Below the pieces are notes generated by a model. It saw only the letters and a program-made list of their open reading frames with translations. It was not told the DNA's origin and did not search any database. From Oreohelix idahoensis (taxonomy: Eukaryota > Mollusca > Gastropoda > Stylommatophora > Oreohelicidae), in the NCBI GenBank assembly GCA_024509875.1, contig JAMPIV010012195.1, forward strand, positions 1 through 64,000: DNA of 64,000 nucleotides, in the 5' to 3' direction. The position numbers and the translations under genes were made by a program. Below are positions 36,717 to 48,000 of the stretch, piece after piece (position 1 is the first letter of the stretch; every line of letters begins with the position of its first letter).

Positions 36717-36944
36717 TCAACATGACATGGCCAAAATTCTTGGTTTGCAAGTTGTATTCTCTCTGGATGTCTTTATTTCCTTGTTTTGCTGGAGACACAA
36801 CAGACATGGGTATGTTCCTTGAGCTCCAGACAAACCATACATTTTCATCACAAAGTCATAATCTCCGAATAATAAAACTACAACTTGTTTACCATCCCAC
36901 TCTAAATATTTTAGTGACTCTATCTGAGCTTTCATGCCATTCAT
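36717..36944 (-). pseudogene. GEQG-family protein, copy 2, central part
   Basis: The frame contains LEWDGKQVVVLLFGDYDFV and GLSGAQGTYPCLLCLQQNK. It keeps GDYD (D28 in this piece) and the C47-x2-C50 pair, so this copy preserves more of the presumed active site than copy 1. A frameshift near 36720 separates it from the C-terminal frame and a stop near 36960 from the N-terminal frame. Confidence 0.7.
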
Positions 36945-36962
36945 AAATATTTCTAAATAATC

Positions 36963-37166
36963 TTATGTATCTCTGACTCTAGCCATTGATAAAAGGATGG
37001 TATTAGATTTAGAATTTGATTTCTCTAAATTTACTACCTGCATTCTAACTTTGAACTGTGAATGAAAGAAGGTATACAAACAGTTACTTAGAATTCTTTG
37101 GCAGCCATCGTGTGCACAGGATTGTCCACCAAAGAACACTAATGGAACAGTCCTTATCTCACACAT
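36963..37166 (-). pseudogene. GEQG-family protein, copy 2, N-terminal part
   Basis: Matches 10124-10354 (SCAHDGCQRILSNCLY, MQVVNLEKSNSKSN). The frame ends with ARVRDT before a stop that copy 1 lacks. No domain can be named. Confidence 0.65.
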
Positions 37167-37923
37167 AATAAAAAAAAGACATTCATATTATAAATGCAAG
37201 ATTAACAAGATTTGAAAGATAGATCAAAGTATGTGGAAGTAATCTATCTATAGCTTTACATGTTTTCTGACGCTTATATACGCAGCTAAATATCATTATA
37301 AATGAATTAAAATGCAAAAACAGATGGTGCTTTACAAAAAGTTATTTCTTTACAACCTTATTTAAAATTTGCGAGTATCAGGAATGCATTTACAGTTATT
37401 TAAATGTTAGAAAATCTGGTGACAATATGCTTGTTCTTGTAATGCCAAACTCACAAAACTGATTACCACACATTCTCAAGATATGAAACCAAAAAAAAAG
37501 TATGTGGAAATAATCTTTAGCTTCCCTTCGAGAAGTCTTTATAATTATAAACTCAAACGAATGAGCCGATTTTTAGATATTAAATTAATAAAAAGATTAC
37601 TTATTTTATGAATTTCCTCAAATGATGACGCTGTTTTCAAAAGTCTGTAACTCCGTCAAAAATAATTTCAAACAAATAAAAATTCAATCAAAAATAGAAC
37701 AGAGAACAAAGTTATAGCACACAAAAGAATTTTAGCGCTGTGTTTATCCAGAACGAGTGTGTAATGATTTATATTTTACTGATTTTACACACACATCAGC
37801 TGATTTTCCCCGCCAAAAACTTCAATAGTCTTTTACGGTGCACATGAACATTTTATACCCGGTGTCAGAATTCCGGTCACCGAAACTAAAAGATCGCTAG
37901 GGTATAAGGCCCAAACAGCCGTG
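37167..37923. other. Noncoding block shared with 10355-11100
   Basis: Colinear with copy 1 up to AAACAGCCGTG, where the (TA)n tract starts. Probably the 5' region of the GEQG gene or transposon. Confidence 0.65.
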
Positions 37924-38094
<171 letters not shown>

Positions 38095-39687
38095 CAGGAG
38101 CCCCGGTTTAAGACTTAGGTTAAATGTTTCTGAAACTGTTTGGGACTTGTATATGTTTCCGAAAATTTATTTTTACACTTAGAAAATTTTTAGAATTTTT
38201 TTTTAGATATTGATAGTACTCAAATTTCTCCCTGCGGGATACATTTGCATGGCCCCGAGATCTATATGTGGCCGTCTAACAGACCACCTGAGCATTTATT
38301 CGTGCTAGAGTAGTCAAAATAACTAAATAAAATAAAATACCATTTCATAAATAAACGGAATTCTTAACTAACATAAAAGAAAATAATTTAAGGGCAGGGA
38401 ACAAAGCGGCGGAGAGAGAATGTACGCCATCCACCGTCAGTTGTTATGGTAATATAGAAAATGCACTTTAAAAGTGGCGATGTCACATTATCCCTGACCA
38501 ATGAGAACATGATTAGCTCCAGCTAGCTCAAAGCGTCGCTGGCAAAATAACCCAGCGGCAGTTAGTTAGAGAAATGTCTGCAAGGCATACAGACGTGTAT
38601 TTTGTGTCAGAAGTCTAGAAGATTCGTTTGAAGCAGAACGAGGTACCCATGTCTAACTCACCGTTGAGGAAATCAACAGAAATGAGGTTTATCATATATA
38701 TATATATATACGCAGTTCAGAATTACAAGTTTCTAATTCTGTATTCCAAGTTGAAGTAAGTACTTCGCTCGGGTCTCGTTGTATTAATGTTTTATAGAAT
38801 ATAGCCTATTGAACGTGATGTAACCCCATGAAACACCAGAGAGAATAAATAATAAATGGAGCATTTTAAAGATTGGAAGCAAAATCAGAGGGATATTGAA
38901 ATAAAAACTGCACGAGAGAAAAAAATTTCAATGATATGATTTTGTCCAGGAGAATAAACCAATCTTGCATTTTAGGAAATAGAAAATGTTAACTTTCATT
39001 TGGATTATGAATGCAATGTTCGAAAAGGAGATTTCACAAATGCTTGATATATGGTACTAAAGGATGAAATTGTTGTACAAACTGATTTGTCATTTGATTT
39101 TACCAACTTACTGTAAATAAATAAATATTCATTTTATTTGGACAAGCAGTTGGAGATTGATTTGTTTTATGAAAACGTAGATGTTTACGTCAGTTACATA
39201 TTATCACGACTTCCGAAGCTCAAGCCACAATATTATCATTTAGAAGGATTTTGGATCGAACCTGCATTCCCAATTAGAGTGTGAATGAATTTCCATCTCT
39301 GGCGAGCTTGAAGCCAGTAAACATCAAACTCTCACATAACACAAATTGACTGTCACATATAACTTATAATTAATGCCTTTAGACCAGTCTTAAAATCATA
39401 CTAGAAAATGTTAAGGAGATGGCTACATATCTCTAATTATTACCGTGCCCAGTTCTTATAGGGAAACACTGAGAAAGCCCTGCTACACAAGTATGTCTCG
39501 TTGTGTGGAAGTCAAACAGTATAATGTGTCCTCCATGAGAGCAGCAGAGATCTAAAATTAATGAGTAAAGCCATAGGATCAATAGGAGTAAATATTATGT
39601 GGTTTTACATAGCAGTATTTCATATCACATGATCATCTAAAGACATGAAGGATTATGGCCCCTGGTGGAAGCCGGCATGTAGGATAA

Positions 39688-40000
39688 CCTTCTTCTTCTT
39701 CTTCCTCGTTCGTCCTGAAAAGGATGGTGGGTGCGTTGTGTCTGTTTGCGCCTAAGCTGTGATATCTGCACCGTTCGGTCGACACATCCGACTTCTGCAC
39801 GGCATTTTTTATGGACCGGGTTTGCCTTCCCATTTCGATCCGTACTCGCTCAGCCAGACTGCACTGCTGCAGACTGTTTCCAGGACCACCACGTGGAGGT
39901 GGAGTGCGGTCTTGACCAGCTCTGATTCGCTGGTCCTGACGCAGGCAGTCAAGCTATGAGTCGCTGACTGCATTCACTATTGCTGCATCTTGGGGTCCCG
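39688..40000 (-). mobile_element. 313-bp SINE-like retroposon with 10-bp TSD
   Basis: Absent from copy A at the homologous place. Flanked by TGTAGGATAA (39678-39687 and 40001-40010). On the minus strand it starts CGGGACCCCAAGATGC and ends in (GAA)n. I cannot identify convincing Pol III boxes, so its parent RNA is unknown. Short plus-strand frames in it are incidental. Confidence 0.8.
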
Positions 40001-40172
40001 TGTAGGATAAGCAATACGAGAGATACTTGCCAGACCAAAGCTCGACATTGAAGATAATAAATTATTAGTGTTGTAAAGTGATATAGGGGAGTAAATGTAG
40101 CAGCCAGCTTTAACTGACAAATCTTACAAGTCTCTTCATGAATAAAATAAATGTACCACTATATCAATTCTA

Positions 40173-41312
40173 TTTTTTTTTTTTTAAAGTTTTACATGCA
40201 GTAAATTTTAATGTACGTTTTCTTTTAGATGTGAACTTAAGTCATTACACTGAAGTAGGTCAAGGTTAGAGTTACTACAAAATGAAACCTGGTTAATTAT
40301 ATTTTTTGTAAGAAATAAATTATACAGCTTTCAGAATTCATTTCGGTTCAAATTTATGGGAAAAGCTCGCTCGTATTTATCAGCAGACTCAGTAATGACT
40401 ATTTTTACCGGACTTAATACAAGTTATAATTTAAAATCCATTGATAGAAATACAGATGAGTTGTAATAAGTGCAGGAATAATTAATCATATATATATATC
40501 CACATATGATCTATTAAGTCTGGCAGATATCCGAGTTACACAGTTTACAAATCTGGGAAAGCCTCTACTCCTCCTCCTGGCTTCATCTGTGACTGGTACC
40601 AGGCCTTGGATATTGACCGTTTCATTTCATCGTCACCTTCATCATACATGTTCTTTAACATGTTGGTGATACCAGCGCTAGGATCTTCACTTGCATCTAA
40701 CTTTGGCTTGTCTTTCTCCTTAGCTTTCTTCTCTCGTTCTGTCACCGTCTGCCAAGTTTTACCAACCTCTGCCTTTTTCAGCATCACCAGGACATACTCA
40801 GATTTTTTCTTACAGTAGCAATCTTTAGGGACAATTTCTTCGCACAATCTGGCAATCTGCAGCTGACATGTTTTGTTTGGGAACTGGACTTTGACCGTGA
40901 CTGACCTATTAGAGAAGTCTGTTATAATGTCACTATCAGTAATAGTACTCAGGTTGCCCAAGGTCAGGTATAGTTTCAGGAATTTATCTGATTGGTCCCA
41001 TGCATAGTTGGTAACGTTTTCCTGATAGCTCTGTTGGTTATCTCCACCACCAGTGCTATTAGACGATTTGCTTGCTGTGGCCTTTGCTTCCTGGGTTGTC
41101 ACTCAAGAGTTAGGATATCTCGGCGCAGCCTGTCTATTTCTCGAGAAAGTGTTTCCTGAACTTTATGCCTTTTTGCAGCCTTGTACAGCTGTACACACTC
41201 CTCAAGATCTAGCCTCAACTCGTCCAATGTTGCGTGAGTCATAATGTGTAGAATAAAGTCATTGATCAGACAGTATGGGTACGTTTCGCCTGAAGGTTGC
41301 TTCCTAATACTT
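40173..41312 (-). pseudogene. CACYBP: Processed retrocopy of calcyclin-binding protein (CACYBP/SIP)
   Basis: The minus strand has a short 5' UTR, an ATG at 41242 and 47 codons (THATLDELRLDLEECVQLYK) of the Siah-interacting N-terminus. A one-base frameshift near 41101 leads to 185 more codons with the CS domain (NVTNYAWDQSDKFLKLYLTL) and the SGS domain (PSAGITNMLKNMYDEGDDEM, then RSISKAWYQSQ). The total of about 232 residues is close to the 228 of the human protein. No introns, an ATTAAA signal, a 13-A tail (40173-40185) and an 11-bp TSD TATCAATTCTA (40162-40172, 41313-41323) show LINE-mediated retroposition. In the parent, the protein bridges Siah1 and Skp1 in ubiquitin ligase complexes. This copy is probably not expressed as full-length protein. 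Confidence 0.93.
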
Positions 41313-41732
41313 TATCAATTCTAGCGACACTTTGTACCAGTCAAAAATAAGTTATTTGGTGGATTCATCTGTACTGCGTTGAGAGAAAAACAAATATATA
41401 AATAGTTACTGCATAAAGTAAGAACGAGTTTCTAATTTAATTTAATGTTAAAATTATATTAAAAGTTGATTAAAATATAAAACAATCCTAAATAATTTTT
41501 TTAAAGCAAAAAAAATCCTTATTTGCTTTATATTACTGTTAGCAAAATGTTGATTACGTTTGTTATAAACACAAATATAAGGCATAAAATTTTATTTAAT
41601 TTTTGCTATATATTTTTGCCCATTGTATTATTAATTACTTCCCCTGTGTTGAGGAAGCAATAGGAGTAAATGTATATAGGTGTGCGTGTGTGTGTAGGTC
41701 CTCCTTCTGCTTAGTTTGTTCTCCAGTGAATA

Positions 41733-42587
41733 CATCTATCTCACTTATAGAGTTGGTATTTCGTCTCAGGCGTCTCACATCTATCTCACTTATATAGTTG
41801 GTATTTCGTCTCAGGCGTCTCACATCTATCTCACTTATAAAGTTGGTATTTCGTCTCAGGCGTCTCACATCTATCTCACTTATAAAGTTGGTATGTCGTC
41901 TCAGGCGTCTCACATCTATCTCACTTATATAGTTGGTATTTCGTCTCAGGCGTCTCACATCTATCTCACTTATAAAGTTGGTATTTCGTCTCAGGCGTCT
42001 CACATCTATCTCACTTATATAGTTGGTATTTCGTCTCAGGCGTCTCACATCTATCTCGCTTATATAGTTGGTATGTCGTCTCAGGCGTCTCACATCTATC
42101 TCACTTATAAAGTTGGTATTTCGTCTCAGGTGTCTCACATCTATCTCACTTATAAAGTTGGTATGTCGTCTCAGGCGTCTCACATCTATCTCACTTATAA
42201 AGTTGGTATTTCGTCTCAGGCGTCTCACATCTATCTCACTTATATAGTTGGTATTTCGTCTCAGGCGTCTCACATCTATCTCGCTTATATAGTTGGTATG
42301 TCGTCTCAGGCGTCTCACATCTATCTCACTTATAAAGTTGGTATTTCGTCTCAGGTGTCTCACATCTATCTCACTTATAAAGTTGGTATGTCGTCTCAGG
42401 CGTCTCACATCTATCTCACTTATAAAGTTGGTATTTCGTCTCAGGCGTCTCACATCTATCTCACTTATAAAGTTGGTATGTCGTCTCAGGCGTCTCACAT
42501 CTATCTCACTTATAAAGTTGGTATGTCGTCTCAGGCGTCTCACATCTATCTCACTTATAAAGTTGGTATTTCGTCTCAGGCGCCTCC
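41733..42587. repeat. 45-bp minisatellite array of copy B (19 units)
   Basis: Same unit and flanks as copy A. Unit variants form a five-unit (225-bp) pattern repeated about twice (around 41980-42430), different from the patterns in copy A. This shows independent homogenisation after duplication. Confidence 0.97.
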
Positions 42588-42941
42588 CGTCGCCATACAG
42601 TTTCTCCGTCAACTGGGCTAGAGAAGGTTGTGTGGCCACTCTGCTGCTAGACCACTACCTGATCTACTGTAAAAAGTACGAACAGCAAAGGCTTGCATTA
42701 AAAACTTACTATAGAAATCACAATATAGACATGACAGATGATAAGGTTTTAAGTATAGATGCCACACGAGATGCCCAATCAATACTTACAAGATATATAC
42801 ATAAAACAAATGAAAACATATAAGGTTAGTACTTCAGAAAAGACATTCAACCAAATAGAAATTAAGCAACAAGAACTAACAAATCATTAAAAAAAAAAAA
42901 AAAAAAAAAACGTACTAACTACTCAAAGGACAAGGAAAGAC

Positions 42942-42984
42942 TTACTTACTTAGTCGCTTCCCTTCTACCGTGAGGCGTAGATGT
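42942..42984 (-). mobile_element. 43-bp ultra-short LINE family A insertion
   Basis: The stretch CTTAGTCGCTTCCCTTCTAC then CGTGAGGCGTAG matches the last bases of LINE family A (as at 11899 and 51562), including the short TAAG tail. It is flanked by an 8-bp TSD GGAAAGAC (42934-42941, 42985-42992). It is therefore an insertion truncated to its 3' tip. Confidence 0.85.
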
Positions 42985-42992
42985 GGAAAGAC

Positions 42993-43557
42993 AACTAGGT
43001 ATAACACAAATAAATAAATAACCACAACCCAAAAAGAACAAATACTTATACAAATTTAAACCAAGTGTAAAGGACAATAGTTATCTATAAACAATACAAA
43101 AGAGAAAATAAAATTGTCAAATACTAATACATATTAAAAACAGTAACTGCAAAAGACAAAAGTTATTTAAATTGAATACAAAACTAGTAAATAAAAAAAT
43201 GACATTAAATACCCCAATTATAACCAATTTTCAGGTTGAACAGGGTAGACCAAGATGGAACGAGAAGCGGCAATAACGGTCAGCTTTTAAGTGCCCGCTC
43301 TCCACCCATCACCTCTTCAAAACAACAACAACATTCGCAATTTATTTTTACTCTTAATTTAAACTCCTTTCCTAAATGGGCTTCATTAAGCATTATTTTG
43401 CATTGCTTTCCATTTACCAGACCACAAGGTCTTTTATAGTTGGACATGCGCCCTAATATAACTGACGGAACATGTGTCAATGTTGAACGTGACACAGCTC
43501 GCCAAAACAAGGCTAAATTTCTATTTTGTAAAACTGCATTGCCATTGCTATTACATA
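42993..43557. other. AT-rich stretch without genes
   Basis: Nothing recognisable. A purine-rich tract and a 20-A run lie just to its left (42880-42910). Confidence 0.55.
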
Positions 43558-43629
43558 CGAGGTAGCTTCAAAAAGTTCCCGGAATAGTCGACTCATGTTT
43601 CAATGAGTGATTATGTCATGGAAATTATA

Positions 43630-43966
43630 CAGGGTGTTCCACGAAAAAGCGGCCCCATTCATAAAGTGAAAGTAGCCAGATTTTTCAGTATTTTTCAATG
43701 TTTATAAATATGTCGGTTATAAAAGGTTCTAAGTAGTACTAGATTGACCTAAATTATTTTCCGTGATTATCAAAGAGTAGCATACAAAAGTTGATCTCAA
43801 AATGGCGTACAACACGGTCGGTCGTTAATGCCGAAAAATGTATAGTGCCAACTGTTAGGACGTCACAATTATTCAACGCAAGGACTACTTGGCCATTCAC
43901 ATTACTTCCGACACAATACGTCAGCATTCCATGACGTCACGGGCCGCTTTTTCGTGGAACACCCTG
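43630..43966. mobile_element. MITE with 26-bp terminal inverted repeats
   Basis: The ends CAGGGTGTTCCACGAAAAAG (then CGGCCC) are perfect inverted repeats at 43630-43655 and 43941-43966, flanked by TA. The interior of about 285 bp is noncoding. The size, TIR and TA target fit a Tc1/mariner-type MITE. Confidence 0.9.
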
Positions 43967-44091
43967 TAGTTTTATACGTTGGTAGTGACCTTGAGGAAAC
44001 GACACGTTGATGTAACCTTCACATGTACTCTCGAACAGAAGTTACAGAAGTTTGTTTGTGTGGTGTGCACGTAGCATCGTCGGAGTTGAAA

Positions 44092-44478
44092 ATGTTCGTG
44101 ATTGGACAACGTACAAATGTCAAATTTTGTGTTTTGCTTCAGAGACCCTCAGAGACAGTAACCTTGCTTAATAAAGCATTTGGTGATACCGCAGTGAAGA
44201 AATCGCAAGTTTATGAGTGGCACAAGCGTTTCCGTGAAGGTCGTCTTAGTATCGATGATGATCCACGTAGCAGACGACCGCCTACCTCGATAAACAATGA
44301 ATACATTGAGCGTGTTTGGAACGTTGTTCGTGTTGACAGAAGACTTAGTGTAGAGAAAACAGCCTCAGAGGGTGGAATATCAGTTGAAAGTTGCAACAGT
44401 ATTCTCCACAATGAACTGCACATGCACCGTGTTTGGCAACACATGGTTCCCAAAATGTTATCTCCTGAACAGAAATAA
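44092..44478 (+). pseudogene. Mariner transposase N-terminal part (second element)
   Basis: Starting at the MFVIGQRTNVKFCVLLQ methionine, the frame contains a helix-turn-helix (KSQVYEWHKRFREGR), the GRP-like linker DDPRSRRPPTSI and a second helical domain (RRLSVEKTASEGGIS). This is the DNA-binding half of a mariner transposase. A stop after LSPEQK ends it; homologous sequence continues with frameshifts. Confidence 0.85.
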
Positions 44479-45013
44479 ACGAAATTGACACTGGCATGAG
44501 ACCTAACCGCTGTGGCTGATCAAGATAGCAATTTTCTCAACAGCATAATCACAGGAGACGAGACGTGGTGTTTTTCTGTACGATCCTCAGACAAAACGTC
44601 AGTCCTCTGAATGGAAATCACCCTTGTCTCCCCGGACACAGAAATTTCGTTTGGACAAGAGCAAAGGAAAAGTTAAGTTGGAAGTTTTTTTTTATTTTTT
44701 TATTCCCGGAGTATTTTCTACCATAAATTCATTCCTGAAGGCCGAACGATTAACCAGGAAATGTACGTTGATATCCTCCGTCGACTAAGAGATGCAATCA
44801 GAAGGAAACGCCCAGAAAAATGGAGAACAAACAGTTGGGTTCTGCTGCATGACAATCCGCCAACACATCGATCCCTACTAGTGAAGCAGTACCTCGCAAC
44901 GCACAATGTGACTGCCCTGGAACATCCTCCACATTCTCCCGACCTGGCACCGCCTGATTTTGTTATGTTCCCGCGCCTAAATCGGCACTGAAAGGACAGA
45001 GATTCAGGGGTGC
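44479..45013 (+). pseudogene. Mariner transposase catalytic part (second element)
   Basis: The first catalytic Asp is visible in SIITGDETWCF near 44550. The frame 44761-44991 has the second Asp in WVLLHDNPPTH and the third in HSPDLAPPDFVMF, 34 residues apart (D34D). Several frameshifts occur between them. The protein is cut at 45013 by the LTR-like insertion. Confidence 0.85.
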
Positions 45014-48000
45014 TGTCGTACAGGTGGGTTTGAAAGTTATTTATGGTCCCGTCTGAGTAGAGTGGATGGTGATAAGTACGTGAGCAATAAAGGTGTGAGA
45101 AATAGATGTCACTAGTGAATAGTTTAAGGAGAAGATCTGTCTCTGGAATGAGTAGTTTTCTCTAGTCCAGCCTATCTATACGACTATAATTTAGTACAAG
45201 ACAATATTTCCCTCCTTATACATGTAAATGTAAGTTTAACTACACACACACATCTATGTGACAACAAGACACATAAACGTGAAAAACTATGGTTAATTAG
45301 GTATGGGTCTGACCAACACACAAAGTCGAGTTTCTTTTGTCGTTTATTATCTTTAAACTTGACAACACCATATACCTAAAGAAAGAACAAATAAAGTCAG
45401 ATTTACATACATAGGAAATAACAGAATAAATGTGCCCTCTCCCTATTGAGAAAAGAATCCAACAAGTTAATAACCCCAACGGTCAAAGGTTAGCACTATG
45501 TTACAGAATAGACAGTGAAGAAACAAGTTCCTACTAAATGCTACTCAGTAAACTAAACAATTTTTTAAGGAAAATCAAGGATGATACAGTTTCCTGTAAC
45601 AAAGAAAAATATTCACTCTCTCTGTCACACGTGGCCACTCAACCACGCTTACCTAATCTTGGTGATGTCCCTTTTAATTACAATGGTCTCTGAATAGACA
45701 AAATGTCAGGTATATTTTCCAAGTTGGCCCCAGTCCATCCTCTAACAATTAAGATTAATAAGGGGGACGCCAAATTTGGTGGTTTATTCCTGGATAAACA
45801 AATATCACCTCGAATAGTTAGTGTAGAAAACCGAGATCTTGGGTTCATAGTAAACAGAGGAAAATATTTCCAGTATTGAGAAACATCTGGTTGCTAAAAC
45901 TGTTACAATTGATAAATGATGGTAATCTTATCGGCTGGCTCTATGGTCAGGGCCGATTCTGAAACAGCGTAACTCTTCTGGATAAAATCCACTTGGATAC
46001 GACTGTCAAAAACCGAGAGAAATGTTGTTGGTTTCACAACCCAGTGGGCTGATAAAATTTAACAAAATATTTCTGGGATTTGTAAGTCCAGTTAAAAAAA
46101 AAGTTTTCTTGATTATCGTTGGTGTGGTGGATTTTGATGTTATGAAATGTGGTTGTTGTATTTCACTATTGTTCTGAATGAGGTCAGCTGTGAAGGTACC
46201 TGATTATAACAATTTATGGGTTGAGTTATCAGGTAACGTTTCTGCTACCACCTTATGACCTTAATCAGACCTATTCTTGACTAGTATGTATGGTAGCTAC
46301 GTCTAATGTCTAGGGTTATGCAAGTGTGGTGTGATGGAAATTTTACACTAACACACACACACATATAAACAACTATTAAAGTCTATGATCAAATGAACTA
46401 ACACCTGTGTTAAATTTTGATGTGTAAATTTTCTATACAATTTTTATTAGTCCTGAACCTAGTATTCTTCTGGTCAGGACTTTCAAAATTAAAAGAACTC
46501 AAGAACATAAAATGCAAAGTTTTAACCCAAAGGGACAATTTGTCCAAACATATAATGTTAAAATATACTAATATTGTTGCTAAATTTTTAATATTACTGG
46601 TTTCTAACACTGGATGGCTGTTTGGGATTCTTTAATCATCCCCATTTCTTTAATATACAACTTTCAAAGTCTACTTCTTTGGGGAATATTTTTATTATGT
46701 TACACAAGGGGCTCTAGTATTGGATGCTGATGAAGCGTCCTGTGCCATATATTATATTTAACTGGCACAACTGGAACTGTCCGTATTCTTGCTGTAAACA
46801 CGAACACTTTTATACTGCCCCAAAAGTAACAGGGTGGACTCTGTAGACCCCTGTCACTACTGGAAATGAAAAGACTTCTCAACTGCTTTTCACAGACATC
46901 TGGCACCAGGCTAGTGCCATATAAAAACCCTGTAACAATGAAATAATGCCTCCTTGTTGATATCATACTTAAACTGTTATTTCTACAAGTTATAATACAT
47001 AAGAAATAAAGATCTGGGTCATATCTGATTAACCAACCCAGCTCATCCATTACAACGTGTACCAGTGTTGTTCACATGTCTCTCCTCTCAAGGCGGCCCT
47101 ACATCTGCAATAATAATATTAATCTTTCTTTTCTTCCATACAATAGGATATGTGAGCTGTGTCCATCTGGCCACCTAAGAAAACATTTTTATTTCACAAA
47201 ACACGTGCATTTTACAAAACTGGCAATGTGTTATAGCATAAATCCCCCTCTAGGCCCTGCATAAATCAGCTAAGGACCTATGTACTTACTGTCGAAATGG
47301 CAGTATCTCTCACTCGCATTTTGAAACAAAATATATATATGAATAATTTCTGCCTTACCATAAATTCAATGAATAAACACAGGTACGTTGATTAGCAGAC
47401 TTCAGATGTCCTGCTGGCTGGACTGTGATGCCCTTTTGTTTTATTTTATATATTTAATTTAATAAGGCAAGTCACAATTCACAGAATTACAACGTCCGGT
47501 TCTAGGGACTGTATTATGCAAATGGCGAATAGCCTATGTAAGTTTTCCTTAACATAAAATGCGTTGGCCAATGAGATCCAAATACTAAGCTTTTTAGTTT
47601 GAATTTGAAAATATTGGCATTACAGTCTAAAAACAGACTTGATTTTTGGACATAACAAGTTTTCTCCTCACTCATTCTTAGATTTCTACTGCTAAAATAT
47701 ATTTAGTGTTAAGCCATCCCATAATTTCTCTCCCCCTGTCTACCCCTCCTCCATTAGAATACATGTACCCTTTTCCTGCCTTTTTCAAGGACGCGTCAAA
47801 AAATCCACGTTAGTGAAAGCAAAAACGAGCATGTGTTGGTCTGTCTGTCATAACCAATACCGTCTTTTGTCCATATCTTTCTTATTATCTGTCAGATTTT
47901 CTATTTTCAAGCCTATTATTTATCAAGAGACGATAAGCTCTTAAACTAGCTAACTTTTATGATCCTAAACCTATTAATAAAGAAGTCCATATTTTTTCCA

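Noticed and set aside
39633..39959. Small frames over the 313-bp retroposon
   Set aside because: They are contained in a TSD-bounded noncoding insertion.
41635..42823. Repeat-protein frames in the copy B array
   Set aside because: Same minisatellite effect as in copy A.
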